Of a DNA stretch of 36,919 bases, positions 6,935 through 16,289 are shown piece after piece; position 1 is the first letter of the stretch; the number at the start of each line of letters is the position of its first letter. A program made the translations under genes and the position numbers. The DNA is from an uncultured bacterium (GTDB lineage: Bacteria > Bacillota > Clostridia > Lachnospirales > Lachnospiraceae). The notes under the pieces were generated by a model, which searched no databases, was not told the origin of the DNA, and saw only the letters and a program-made list of their open reading frames with translations. Where the stretch lies: the NCBI GenBank assembly GCA_947063875.1, contig CAMSTY010000036.1:1-36919 (forward strand), written 5' to 3'.

Positions 6935-8188
6935 TTATACCTGTACGCCGTCTACGATTTTCCCAGCGACTGCGCAGGCCGCCGCCGTCACCGGCGACGC
7001 CAGGTAAATCTCCACCTTTGAGGTTCCCATCCTCCCCAGGAAATTGCGGTTATTCGTCGCCACCACCCGTTCTCCGTCACAGAGGATTCCTCCGGTCCGG
7101 CCGCAGCACAGGCCGCATCCGGGATGTGTGATAATCGCCCCTGCATCCATCAATGTCTGAAGCGCGCCGCACTCCAACGCCTCCAGATATACTTTACGGC
7201 TGGCCGGAGTCACAATCAGCTTCACAAAAGGCGCTACCTGTTTCCCTTTCAGCACTGCGGCGGCGGCCTGCAGATCCTCCAGTCTCCCATTCGTACAGGA
7301 GCCGATAAAGACCTGATCGATCACGGTTCCTGCCAGTTCGCTGACATTGCGGATTTTGTCCACCTGCGACGGACATGCCATTACCGGCAGAAAGTCCTCG
7401 GCCCGATAAGTAAGGGTCTTCACATAAGAGGCATCCGCGTCCCCTCTCAGGCCTGCCTGGAACCCGCTAAGCTGTATCCCGCAATACTGTGCCGTCTTTT
7501 CATCCGGGATAAAAGCAGCACATTTGGCTCCCGCCTCGATCGCCATATTCGCCATGGTCATCCGGCTTGCTATGCTCATCTGCTCCACGGTCTGTCCGCC
7601 AAATTCCAACGCCCGGTAAGTGGCGCCGTCCGCCCCCAGGTCCCCGATCAGGCGCAGAATGATATCTTTCGACATTACCCCCTCCGGCAGCGTCCCATCA
7701 ATCACTACCCGTATCGTCTCCGGCACCTTGACCCACAGCTGGCCGGTTCCCAGAATCGCCGCCATCTCCGTATAGCCGATGCCGGTGGAAAAGGCTCCCA
7801 CACACCCGTATGTTGTGGTGTGGCTGTCCGTACCAAACACCACGTCTCCCGGCTTTACATATCCTGCCTCCGTCATCAGCTGATGGCAGATGCCGTCGCT
7901 GCGATGGACATGCGTGAGGCCGTGCCTTGCGGCAAATTCATCTCCTATCCGGTAGTGGCGGGTATCATCCTGCTGGCTGGCCGGCACCAGATGGTCGTAA
8001 ATCAATACCACCTTATCCGGGTCCCATACCTCTTTAAATCCCATTTCCTGAAATTTATTCACAATAAACGGCATCATAATATCGTCGAGCATCACCCGGT
8101 CCACATTTACTGTCACGATATCTCCCGGCTTTACCGACGCTGCCCCAATATTGCGCGCAATAATTTTTTCAATAATCGTCTGTCCCAT
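6935..8188 (-). CDS. leuC: LeuC-type dehydratase large subunit (pair 1)
   Basis: This 417-aa member of the aconitase superfamily has the three [4Fe-4S] ligands in place: Cys298 (GSCTNG), Cys358 and Cys361 (PGCGLCCG). GTDSHTTT and the RNFLGRMG C-terminal motif are also present. Its length and motifs fit the shorter archaeal-type LeuC/homoaconitase group, not the ~465-aa E. coli type. The family isomerises 2-isopropylmalate (leucine) or the citraconate/methylmalate pair (citramalate route to isoleucine). The usual substrate-helix MSHD is MLDD here, so the substrate is uncertain. It is the last gene of the operon, 38 bp after its small subunit, and is followed by the inverted repeat at 6812-6920. 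Confidence 0.85.
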   Translation of the reverse strand: MGQTIIEKIIARNIGAASVKPGDIVTVNVDRVMLDDIMMPFIVNKFQEMGFKEVWDPDKVVLIYDHLVPASQQDDTRHYRIGDEFAARHGLTHVHRSDGICHQLMTEAGYVKPGDVVFGTDSHTTTYGCVGAFSTGIGYTEMAAILGTGQLWVKVPETIRVVIDGTLPEGVMSKDIILRLIGDLGADGATYRALEFGGQTVEQMSIASRMTMANMAIEAGAKCAAFIPDEKTAQYCGIQLSGFQAGLRGDADASYVKTLTYRAEDFLPVMACPSQVDKIRNVSELAGTVIDQVFIGSCTNGRLEDLQAAAAVLKGKQVAPFVKLIVTPASRKVYLEALECGALQTLMDAGAIITHPGCGLCCGRTGGILCDGERVVATNNRNFLGRMGTSKVEIYLASPVTAAACAVAGKIVDGVQV

Positions 8189-8226
8189 CTGTCTGTTTCC
8201 TCTCCTCGCGATTGCAGTTCCTTTTC

Positions 8227-8721
8227 TCAGTCCTCCAGCCCATTGCGCCTGCGCATGGCCTTCACCAGGCCTCCGGCAGTGATAATCTCCACCAGATTCT
8301 CCGGCAGCGACGCGATCGGATAACGTTTTCCCTGATAGTCCACATCCTGATTGACGGTAACGGTAATGGTGTCTCCCTCTTTGATCTCATCATATAAATC
8401 CGGCTGCTCTATCAACAGGAGTCCGTTATTGATCGCGTTGCGGAAAAATATCCGGGCAAAAGATTTGGCAATCACGCAGCGGATTCCCAACGCCTTCACA
8501 ACCTCCGGCGCCTGCTCCCGGGAAGACCCGCAGCCAAAATTCTTCCCTGCCACCAGGATATCCCCCTTGCCGATCTGTGCCGCCAGCTCCGGACGCAGAG
8601 GAGAAAAACCATACTTTTTCATCTCTTCAATTGTCTTTAGGGCAAGATACTCGGTAGGGATAATAATATCCGTATCAATATCATCCCCCAGCACCCATAC
8701 CCTGCCTGTAAATTGTTCCAT
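8227..8721 (-). CDS. leuD: LeuD-type dehydratase small subunit (pair 1)
   Basis: This 164-aa swivelling subunit pairs with the large subunit encoded just downstream. The family signature GKNFGCGSSREQAPEV is complete. The loop that reads the substrate side chain is YLALKTIEE; in methanogen homologues a hydrophobic loop (YLVY) marks isopropylmalate or methylmalate use, while YLRT marks homoaconitase. That argues for a branched hydrophobic substrate. Two such subunits occur in this operon; residues outside the signature differ widely between them, so they are not a recent duplication. Confidence 0.87.
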   Translation of the reverse strand: MEQFTGRVWVLGDDIDTDIIIPTEYLALKTIEEMKKYGFSPLRPELAAQIGKGDILVAGKNFGCGSSREQAPEVVKALGIRCVIAKSFARIFFRNAINNGLLLIEQPDLYDEIKEGDTITVTVNQDVDYQGKRYPIASLPENLVEIITAGGLVKAMRRRNGLED

Positions 8722-8755
8722 ACCTGTCCCTCTTCTCTATAAATTTACCCCCGGC

Positions 8756-10006
8756 TCACAGCATATCTGCCGTACAGATCTCGCCCTTGACGGCAGAAGC
8801 AGCCACGGTCGCCGCCGATCCTAAGTACACCTTGGAACTGGGATGTCCGGCCCGGCCCTTGAAATTCCTGGTACCCGTACTGATCAGGACTTCATTTTCT
8901 CCGATCACGCCCTGGCAGCTGCCCCAGCAGACGCTGCAGTTCGGATTCATCACGATCGCTCCGCTCTCCATAAATATCTGGATCAACCCTTCCTCCATCG
9001 CCTGCCGGTAGACCTCCTGGCTGGCCGGTACGACCAGAAAACGCACATGCTCCGCAACCTTGCGTCCTTTCACAATCGCTGCCCCCACGCGCAGTTCGTC
9101 GATTCTTCCGTTATTGCAGGAACCCAGAAACGCCTCGTCGATATGCACGCCGCAGACCTCTCTTGCCGGTACGACCGCATCCACAAAGTCAGGCTTTGCC
9201 GCCACCGGTACGACCTCTGAAAGATCAAAGGTATATTCTTTTGCATAGACGGCGTCCTCATCGCTTTTAAATACTGCCTTCGGCTCTCGGCCGCGTTCCC
9301 GCAGATATTCCAGCGCAATCTCGTCGGCCTCAAAGATCGCTGTCTTTGCTCCGGCCTCCACCGCAAGGTTGCACAGCACCATCCGGTCGTTGACGCTAAG
9401 GGTCTTCGCCCCTTCGCCGGTAAATTCCATTACCTGGTAATTGACGCCGTTCGCCCCGATCTGCCCGATAATCGTCAGCATCAGGTCGCGCGGATATACC
9501 CCTTCAGGCAAACTACCGGTCAAATTAAATTTTACCGTTTCCGGCACCAGCACCCAGGAGGTTCCCGTCACCATGCCATACAAAAGATCCGTACATCCCA
9601 CACCGGTCCCAAACGCTCCCAGCGCGCCATAGGTACAGGTATGGCTGTCCGCACCAAAGATCAATTCTCCCGGACACACATAATGTTCCATCATAATCTG
9701 ATGGCACACGCCTTTCCCCTCCCAGAAATCAATGCCATGCTCTCTCGCAAAATCACGCATTTTCTTCTGAGAGCCTGCTGTCTTGGCGCTGTCCGAGGGA
9801 ACATTGTGATCCACAATAAATACCATCTTTTTCACATCCGCAATCCGCGGGTTTTTCAGTTTGTTATAGTACATATCCACCGTCAGATGAGTCGTCCCGT
9901 CATTACTCATCATCCGGTCCAGGTTCACCGTATGGATATCCCCCGCCCGGACCGCTTTCACTCCGGCCGCCCGTGCGATAATTTTTTCCGCAATTGTCAT
10001 TCCCAT
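8756..10006 (-). CDS. LeuC-type dehydratase large subunit (pair 2)
   Basis: This 416-aa paralogue of the 6935-8188 product keeps the Fe-S ligands Cys297 (GSCNNG), Cys357 and Cys360 (PNCSVCWG). The two differ through most of their length. The substrate helix reads MSNDGTTHL instead of MSHD-type, again non-standard. It could serve leucine, the citramalate pathway, or a catabolic 2,3-dimethylmalate-type reaction; the sequence alone does not decide. The ATG at 10006 is preferred because AGGAGG lies seven bases upstream; a GTG one codon earlier is too close to it. The ATG shares a base with the stop of its small subunit (TGATG). Confidence 0.85.
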   Translation of the reverse strand: MGMTIAEKIIARAAGVKAVRAGDIHTVNLDRMMSNDGTTHLTVDMYYNKLKNPRIADVKKMVFIVDHNVPSDSAKTAGSQKKMRDFAREHGIDFWEGKGVCHQIMMEHYVCPGELIFGADSHTCTYGALGAFGTGVGCTDLLYGMVTGTSWVLVPETVKFNLTGSLPEGVYPRDLMLTIIGQIGANGVNYQVMEFTGEGAKTLSVNDRMVLCNLAVEAGAKTAIFEADEIALEYLRERGREPKAVFKSDEDAVYAKEYTFDLSEVVPVAAKPDFVDAVVPAREVCGVHIDEAFLGSCNNGRIDELRVGAAIVKGRKVAEHVRFLVVPASQEVYRQAMEEGLIQIFMESGAIVMNPNCSVCWGSCQGVIGENEVLISTGTRNFKGRAGHPSSKVYLGSAATVAASAVKGEICTADML

Positions 10007-10482
10007 CACTGCACCTCCTTGTTCAGCGAAGCAATCAATCCGCCCTGGCTTAAGATCTGCTGCATGTACTCCGGAAGCTTTGTGCAGACAAACTCTTTCC
10101 CCCCTGCCTTTGCCACGCCATCCGTCAAGGAGAGTTCCATCTCATCCCCGCTCTCCACTGCATCCGGCAAATCCTTGCAGACAATCACCGGAAGTCCGAT
10201 ATTTATGGCATTGCGGTAAAAAATACGGGCAAACGACTTCGCCACCACCGCCTGGATTCCCAATGCCTTCAGAACTGCCGGCGCCTGTTCCCGGGAAGAA
10301 CCACATCCAAAATTCTCACCGCCCACCACAAAATCTCCGGGGACTGCCTTCTGCGGAAACTCCGGGTCCAGCGACTCAAATGTATGTACCTTCATCTCCT
10401 CGATCGTCGGCAGCAGCAGATACTGCGACGCGATAATCTGGTCGGTATCCAGATCATTATGAAATTTAAAAATCTTTCCCAC
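10006..10482 (-). CDS. LeuD-type dehydratase small subunit (pair 2), first gene of operon
   Basis: This 158-aa protein carries GGENFGCGSSREQAPAV, the LeuD hallmark, and a hydrophobic substrate loop YLLLPTIEE that points to a branched-chain type substrate, not homoaconitate. It is the promoter-proximal gene of a small-large-small-large operon and is divergent from the LysR gene at 10598. The one-base overlap with its large subunit suggests coupled translation and a 1:1 complex. Confidence 0.86.
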   Translation of the reverse strand: MGKIFKFHNDLDTDQIIASQYLLLPTIEEMKVHTFESLDPEFPQKAVPGDFVVGGENFGCGSSREQAPAVLKALGIQAVVAKSFARIFYRNAINIGLPVIVCKDLPDAVESGDEMELSLTDGVAKAGGKEFVCTKLPEYMQQILSQGGLIASLNKEVQ

Positions 10483-10519
10483 AGATTTTCCCTCCTGTCA
10501 GGTTTACTTTTCTGATTGC

Positions 10520-10549
10520 ATTATATCACTTCGCCTGCTATAATGACAA
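10520..10549 (-). promoter_or_regulatory. Promoter of the double LeuDC operon
   Basis: TTGTCA, 18 bp, TATAAT on the minus strand, 38 bp before the first start codon. The AT-rich 115-bp space (10483-10597) is shared with the divergent LysR gene, so the LysR site must lie here, probably at 10545-10590. I could not fix a convincing T-N11-A box by eye. Confidence 0.75.
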
Positions 10550-10597
10550 TACATAATACTCATGTTTATCATAATAATAAGTTATAAGGAGTTGCCT

Positions 10598-11506
10598 ATG
10601 GACCAGAACCTTTCCCAATACCGCATTTTTTATGCCGTGGCCAGAACCGGCAACATTTCCAGGGCCGCCCGTGAACTTTATATCAGCCAACCCGCCATCA
10701 GCAAAGCCATCAGCAAGCTGGAAGACAACCTTCACACAACGCTTTTCACACGCAACTCCCGGGGCGTCCAGTTGACTGAGGAAGGCCGGATCTTGTATGA
10801 ACACACACAGTCTGCCTTTGAGGAGCTCTCAGCCGGCGAGCAGAAGCTGCGCCGCATCCGCGAATTTCATATGGGGCATATCCGCATCGGTGTCAGCAAC
10901 ACTTTATGCCGCTTTATCCTGGTATCCTATTTAAAAGAATTCATTGAAAAATATCCACATATCAAGATTACGATTGAAAGCCAGTCCAGCACCCACACAT
11001 TTGCCATGCTGGAGCAACAGCATATTGATATCGGACTGGTGGCTCAGCCCGGAAACCGAAAGAGCCTTGCCTTTCTTCCGGTGATGGAAATCGAAGATAT
11101 CTTTGTCGCCACTCCCAGTTACCTGGAGAATCTGCGCCTCAGGGAAGGCGCCGGCAGCGACATTTTCCAAGTGGGCAATATTATGCTTTTAGACAAGCAC
11201 AATATCACCCGCTCACATATTGACGACTATATGAATACCAACCGCATCGAAGCCAACAACCTGCTGCAGGTCACCACCATGGACCTGCTGATAGAATTTG
11301 CCCGCATCGGCCTTGGCGTCGGCTGTGTAATCAAAGAATTCGTCAAAGAGGACCTGGAGAGCGGACGGCTGGTGGAACTCTGCCTGAACCGGCCTATTCA
11401 AAAACGGACCGTCGGCTTTGCCTACCAGCCTGGCCACACCTCAGAAGCGCTGGAATCTTTTCTTTGTTTCTGCCGGGAATCCGACCGAACTAATCATAAA
11501 GGTTGA
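10598..11506 (+). CDS. LysR-family transcriptional regulator
   Basis: This 302-aa protein has an N-terminal winged helix-turn-helix (residues 1-60; SRAARELYISQPAISKAISKLE) and a C-terminal periplasmic-binding-like effector domain (about residues 90-290). The ATG at 10598 is set by AAGGAG six bases upstream; a start 36 bases earlier would precede the ribosome-binding site. It is divergent from the LeuD/LeuC operon. LysR proteins usually control the divergent genes in response to a pathway metabolite; in leucine systems this is often 2-isopropylmalate. Its 3' end overlaps the convergent gene at 11490 by 17 bp. Confidence 0.9.
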   Translation: MDQNLSQYRIFYAVARTGNISRAARELYISQPAISKAISKLEDNLHTTLFTRNSRGVQLTEEGRILYEHTQSAFEELSAGEQKLRRIREFHMGHIRIGVSNTLCRFILVSYLKEFIEKYPHIKITIESQSSTHTFAMLEQQHIDIGLVAQPGNRKSLAFLPVMEIEDIFVATPSYLENLRLREGAGSDIFQVGNIMLLDKHNITRSHIDDYMNTNRIEANNLLQVTTMDLLIEFARIGLGVGCVIKEFVKEDLESGRLVELCLNRPIQKRTVGFAYQPGHTSEALESFLCFCRESDRTNHKG

Positions 11507-11966
11507 AGCTTCCTCCCACTGCCGCTTTTACCGCCCCCGTTTTTCTGTTGACTTCATAGTTGTTCAGGATTGCATCACTGTTCGGCCCCGTTGTCATGCG
11601 GACAGACATGCAGATCACCCTGTCATCCCTCCAGTCCTCCCGGACTTCCACCGGCTGCTTCTCATTCTGATAATAGCCGGCTTTTTTGATGGCGTTCTCC
11701 AACAGATGGACCGCCGCTTCCGTATCCAGGACCGGCCGCTGCATCCAGCTTCCTGTATCGCTGTCCAGATAATACCACAGGCCGTCTTCTTCGGCCTGTA
11801 TCCAGCCGTTTTCCTTTTCTCCGGATTCCCCGTAATAATACCAGACGCCATCCTCCTGGCTCCAGCCGGCGGCATATGCCGGCGTCACTGCCAGGCCGGC
11901 CGCCAGCGCTGCCGCACAAAAAATCCGGATTCCCCGGGAACCGCAAAATATTCTGCCCTTTTTCAT
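11490..11966 (-). CDS. Secreted protein with choline-binding-like repeats
   Basis: This 158-aa protein starts with a signal peptide (basic start, hydrophobic core IFCAAALAAGLAVT, cleavage after AYA). It then has two aromatic-rich repeats of the cell-wall-binding type (GWSQEDGVWYYYGESGE and GWIQAEEDGLWYYLDSDTG). The remaining ~90 residues form a small domain with no family I recognise (VLDTEAAVHLLENAIKKAG onward). It is probably exported and held on the cell surface. I chose the start at 11966; the open frame extends to 12008 but the added residues are not signal-like. It is convergent with the LysR gene. Confidence 0.75.
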   Translation of the reverse strand: MKKGRIFCGSRGIRIFCAAALAAGLAVTPAYAAGWSQEDGVWYYYGESGEKENGWIQAEEDGLWYYLDSDTGSWMQRPVLDTEAAVHLLENAIKKAGYYQNEKQPVEVREDWRDDRVICMSVRMTTGPNSDAILNNYEVNRKTGAVKAAVGGSFNLYD

Positions 11967-12043
11967 ATTGTCACATCTCTCCTTTCCGAACCCGTCAGCA
12001 CGCGTCACCAGCGCCTTTTGACAGATATCCCGTAATTAAAGCA

Positions 12044-12077
12044 GGGGAAAGATAAGGCATCCGCCTTGCTCTCCCCC
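12044..12077 (-). terminator. Probable terminator of ilvN-ilvC
   Basis: A GC-rich hairpin with loop ATCC, an inner GGC/GCC stem and an outer GGGG/CCCC stem with one bulge and a mismatch lies 22 bp past the ilvC stop. On the minus strand it is followed by TGCTTTAATT, a modest T-rich tail. Confidence 0.55.
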
Positions 12078-12098
12078 CGTTTAAACAATCTCTCAAGT

Positions 12099-13139
<1,041 letters not shown>

Positions 13140-13165
13140 TCATTTTATATGGCCGGTTCCTCTTT

Positions 13166-13666
13166 CTACGGCAAATAGCGGACATCCTCCGAGCCTCTGG
13201 AAAGTCCGGTCAGGCCGGTTCTTGCCAGTTCCAGAATCTCATAGTCTTCCAGCAGATTGACCAATGCATCCAATTTTGACTGGTCACCGGTCAGCATGAC
13301 GGTCAGGGAATCCTTGCCCACATCCACGATGGTGGCACGGAATATGTCGGAAATCGCACCGATGGCCTGACGTTCACTGGCATTCGCCTTCACCTTCACC
13401 ATGATGAGTTCACGGTAAACGGACTGTCCCGGCCGCAGTTCCTTGATATCGCGGACGTCTTCCAGCTTGCGCAGCTGCTTCTCGATCTGTTCCAGAATCT
13501 CCTGATCGCCCAGAGACACCACGGTCATACGGGAATACCTCTCGTCCGCAGTCACGCCGACTGTCAGGCTTTCAATATTATAGCCACGACGGCTGAACAG
13601 TCCTGCTACCCGGCTCAAAACACCGGCAGTATTGTCCACCAGCAATGATAATACGATCCTATCCAT
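13166..13666 (-). CDS. ilvN: Acetolactate synthase regulatory (small) subunit
   Basis: This 166-aa protein has an N-terminal ACT domain (residues 3-75: VLSLLVDNTAGVLSRVAGLF, RGYNIESLTVG) and a C-terminal regulatory half. The family binds the catalytic subunit IlvB and gives it valine feedback inhibition. The large subunit is not encoded in this window, so it must lie elsewhere. It is the first gene of the ilvN-ilvC operon behind a near-consensus promoter. The untranslated leader is too short for a T-box. Confidence 0.94.
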   Translation of the reverse strand: MDRIVLSLLVDNTAGVLSRVAGLFSRRGYNIESLTVGVTADERYSRMTVVSLGDQEILEQIEKQLRKLEDVRDIKELRPGQSVYRELIMVKVKANASERQAIGAISDIFRATIVDVGKDSLTVMLTGDQSKLDALVNLLEDYEILELARTGLTGLSRGSEDVRYLP

Positions 13667-13697
13667 GGTATTTCACCCTTTCTCTCACGTTCATATA

Positions 13698-13726
13698 ATC
13701 ATAGCAATCCTGCTCCTGTTTGTCAA
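13698..13726 (-). promoter_or_regulatory. Strong promoter of ilvN-ilvC
   Basis: TTGACA, 17 bp, TATGAT on the minus strand; 31 bp from the -10 box to the ilvN start codon. This is the closest to consensus of the promoters in the window, so expression is likely high. Confidence 0.85.
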
Positions 13727-13766
13727 CTATCGAAATGGAATGTATATAATTCCTTCAGGTTATGGC

Positions 13767-14786
13767 TTACGGCCTGAAAACCATATCCTGAGTAATCTCC
13801 GAAAGCGTATGGGCCCCGCACATGGCCATAGTGTCTCTCAATTCTGCCCCCAGTCTTTCCACCAGTTCCGTCACTCCCTCCTGGCCGCCCCCGTAGACCG
13901 CGGTCACAAAGGGCCGGCAGATGAGAACACCGTCCGCGCCTAACGCCAGCGCCTTAAAAATATCCGTGCCGCTGCGTATGCCTCCATCGATCAGTATCAT
14001 CATGGAACCTCCCACAGCTGCCGCTATTTCCGGGAGAACTTCCGCCGTTGCCGGACATTGGTCCAGCACCCTGCCCCCGTGATTTGACACCACGATGGCC
14101 GCCGCGCCTGCCTCCCTGGCCTTCAAGGCGCCCTTCACCGTCATAATCCCCTTGGCAATAAAAGGGATTTTCGCCTCTTTTACAATCCTTGCCAGTTCTT
14201 CCACAGACTTGCTCCCGGCAGGCGGGGTCATGTTTTTCAGAAAAGGCAGGCCTGCGGCGTCAATATCCATGGCAACGGCAAACGCACCGGATTCATGAAC
14301 CATCTTCAGCTTCTCTTGGATGGTATCAAAATTCCAAGGTTTCACAGTAGGGACACCCAGGCCGTCTTCGGCCCTGATGGCAGAGACAGCCGCCCGCATC
14401 ACTTCCGGATCTGTTCCGTCCCCGGTAAAGGCGGCAATCCCCGCTTTTGCGCAGGCCGGCACCAGAATCTCATTGTATCCGGCGTCACTGTATTTTTCTC
14501 CGTAATGCAGCTTTACCGCTCCCACCGGACCCGCAAAAAACGGATAGGAGAATGTCCTTCCAAACATCTCAAAACCAGTATCCGGCAAAATATTCCCGCA
14601 TATCGTATCCATCTGCACCCGGATTTCTTTCCATTTATTATAATTGCGGATTGCCGTGTCTCCCACTCCTTTGGCCCCTGGCCCGGGAATCTGGTTTCTG
14701 CAGGCCCGTCCGTCACATACCTGGCAGCCTTTGCAATAGGGTCCCAGGCAGGCCCTTGCCTGCTCCAGCACTTCCTTCTGTGTCAT
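13767..14786 (-). CDS. FMN-dependent alpha-hydroxy-acid dehydrogenase with N-terminal Cys cluster
   Basis: This 339-aa TIM-barrel flavoenzyme belongs to the lactate-oxidase/glycolate-oxidase family. The catalytic-base motif SNHGGRVLDQ and the FMN-phosphate segments DGGIRSGTDIFKALALGAD and GVLICRP are clear. The start at 14786 has AGGAGGAAGG just upstream. The odd part is the N-terminus: Cys13, 18, 21, 24 and 29 in a CxxCxxC-type array, enough for an Fe-S cluster or zinc site, which classical members lack. In an anaerobe it probably passes electrons to a ferredoxin or flavodoxin and not to oxygen; such a protein is encoded two genes upstream. The substrate is unknown. Confidence 0.85.
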   Translation of the reverse strand: MTQKEVLEQARACLGPYCKGCQVCDGRACRNQIPGPGAKGVGDTAIRNYNKWKEIRVQMDTICGNILPDTGFEMFGRTFSYPFFAGPVGAVKLHYGEKYSDAGYNEILVPACAKAGIAAFTGDGTDPEVMRAAVSAIRAEDGLGVPTVKPWNFDTIQEKLKMVHESGAFAVAMDIDAAGLPFLKNMTPPAGSKSVEELARIVKEAKIPFIAKGIMTVKGALKAREAGAAAIVVSNHGGRVLDQCPATAEVLPEIAAAVGGSMMILIDGGIRSGTDIFKALALGADGVLICRPFVTAVYGGGQEGVTELVERLGAELRDTMAMCGAHTLSEITQDMVFRP

Positions 14787-14861
14787 ATCCTTCCTCCTGT
14801 TTTGTCCTGTTTTTATCAGGATGCTTTCCGCTTGGAGCATCTCCCTGAAATATTTCCGCAA

Positions 14862-15131
14862 TCAGTTTGCCATCTGGAACCCCCGCTCCTCCTTAAGAGC
14901 CATATCCGCAGTCTCCATATCATCGATCTGAATATAAGGCTGTCTGTGGAGGGCAGACACCAGGTCCCAGACCTGGGTTTCCTCTCCCTGCGCCTCCAAT
15001 TCCACCCTGCCGTCCCAGAGATTTTTTACATAGCCGGCCAGTCCCAGGCTCCGGGCAATCCGGCACGCCTGATAACGGAATCCTACTCCCTGCACACGTC
15101 CGGAAAAATAAAAATGCTTTCTCACCTTCAT
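14862..15131 (-). CDS. acyP: Acylphosphatase
   Basis: This 89-aa protein has the full family pattern: GRVQGVGFR near the N-terminus (catalytic Arg) and [17 protein letters not shown] with the catalytic Asn. It hydrolyses acyl phosphates such as acetyl phosphate or carbamoyl phosphate. Its ATG overlaps the stop of the EFR1 gene by four bases (ATGA), so the two are translated from one message. The link to electron-transfer genes may be incidental. Confidence 0.93.
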   Translation of the reverse strand: MKVRKHFYFSGRVQGVGFRYQACRIARSLGLAGYVKNLWDGRVELEAQGEETQVWDLVSALHRQPYIQIDDMETADMALKEERGFQMAN

Positions 15132-15907
15132 ATAAAAAATTCCGGCTCCTTCCTCTCCGGGCAGACCTTTTTCAGTTTATGCCCTACGGCTAACAGCACC
15201 ATGGTATTAATCTTGCGCGCCCCCGTCGGGCAAACCTTCATACAGCGCATACAGGTAATACATCTCTCCGTATCCATCACTCTTGCATCCGTCCGCGAGA
15301 TCGCCTGAACCGGGCACATGCGGATACAGGTGCCGCAATTCCTGCAGGAAGACCCCACCTTAATCTTCAGGGACACCCCATGAAACTTCCGAAACGGCCT
15401 CTTTCCCGGCACCTGCAGATCCCCGATCCGGTAATTGCTGGCCAATTCCCAGAATCTTTTGCCGACCTCTCTGCCGAATTGTTTCATCTTCTTTCTGTCA
15501 GCCTTATCCGGCCTTCCCGTCGCAATGCTCCGGACAATATTGTGCTCCGCCGGCACTGCCGCGGCAGCCACCGGGCAGAAACCCTGTTTCTGCATAATCA
15601 GCTTCAGTTCCAAAAGCGCGTCCTCATAGGCCCGGTTTCCGTAAGTCGCCACCAGCACCGCAGCCGTCTTCCTTCCATGAAGCTTCCTCAGCCGTTCTGC
15701 CGCAGTGGCCGGAACGCGCCCCCCATAGACCGGCACCCCCACTACCACTGCCTCATTTTCCATAAAATGATAGTCCGGACGTTTCCCCGGATCTGTCAGA
15801 TCCAGATACTCCTTCCCCCCGGGAATCTGCCCCGTGATCGTCTCTACCGCCGTCTTTGTATTCCCCGTAGGACTAAAATAAATGCCGGTAATCTGTTTTA
15901 AGTTCAT
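15128..15907 (-). CDS. EFR1-type flavodoxin-ferredoxin fusion
   Basis: This 259-aa protein has an N-terminal flavodoxin-like domain (about residues 1-160; FMN phosphate loop SPTGNTKTA) and a C-terminal pair of [4Fe-4S] motifs (about residues 187-232: [12 protein letters not shown] and [12 protein letters not shown]). It is a soluble electron carrier that can link FMN to low-potential clusters. This domain order is common in Clostridia. It heads a short operon with acylphosphatase and perhaps the FMN dehydrogenase 75 bp further on. Confidence 0.9.
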   Translation of the reverse strand: MNLKQITGIYFSPTGNTKTAVETITGQIPGGKEYLDLTDPGKRPDYHFMENEAVVVGVPVYGGRVPATAAERLRKLHGRKTAAVLVATYGNRAYEDALLELKLIMQKQGFCPVAAAAVPAEHNIVRSIATGRPDKADRKKMKQFGREVGKRFWELASNYRIGDLQVPGKRPFRKFHGVSLKIKVGSSCRNCGTCIRMCPVQAISRTDARVMDTERCITCMRCMKVCPTGARKINTMVLLAVGHKLKKVCPERKEPEFFI

Positions 15908-15970
15908 CTAACCGCCCTCCTGGTATCCTCATCCTGTCATTTGTGCCCTTGCACACCCCTGTAAGCCTTT

Positions 15971-16267
15971 TCAAAAATTTCCTGCTTTATATTCTTCATT
16001 CAGCCAGTCCACGGCCTCCCATAGCCCGGACTCGTCAAAGGAAAAAGCCTTCCCGTGCTTTTTCTCCTGCTCTGTCATCTCAAAATTCATCGGTTCCGGC
16101 CAGATCACCGCCTCCAGTACGGTCTTTGTCTGTGCCGCCTCCTCTTCCCTGGCCTCTTCCACTACCTGTTCCTTTTTCTGAAGGAGATAGCGCATCCCCG
16201 AAAAGCTTCCGGTAAACCGGCTTTTCTTCAAAAATGCGAGCGAAATCTGGCCATGCAAGTCGATCAT
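15971..16267 (-). CDS. Small conserved protein downstream of sbcC, function unknown
   Basis: This 98-aa acidic soluble protein has no signal peptide or membrane helix. It has an N-terminal FLKKSRFTGSFSGMRYLLQK block and a C-terminal WPEPMNFEMTEQEKK followed by GLWEAVDWLNEEY. I recall similar short proteins from Lachnospiraceae, sometimes loosely named as acetyltransferases, but nothing here shows an acetyl-CoA site. It lies 22 bp after sbcC and probably rides on the same message. No function is assigned. Confidence 0.65.
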   Translation of the reverse strand: MIDLHGQISLAFLKKSRFTGSFSGMRYLLQKKEQVVEEAREEEAAQTKTVLEAVIWPEPMNFEMTEQEKKHGKAFSFDESGLWEAVDWLNEEYKAGNF

Positions 16268-16289
16268 TCCAAACCCCTCCCTACCTTGT

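Noticed and set aside
7124..8323. A 399-codon plus-strand frame opposite the first LeuC-type gene.
   Set aside because: It has no recognisable domain and lies fully across a gene with all its Fe-S ligands intact.
13667..13766. T-box or attenuator leader before ilvN.
   Set aside because: The promoter's -10 box lies only 31 bp before the start codon, so there is no room for such a leader.
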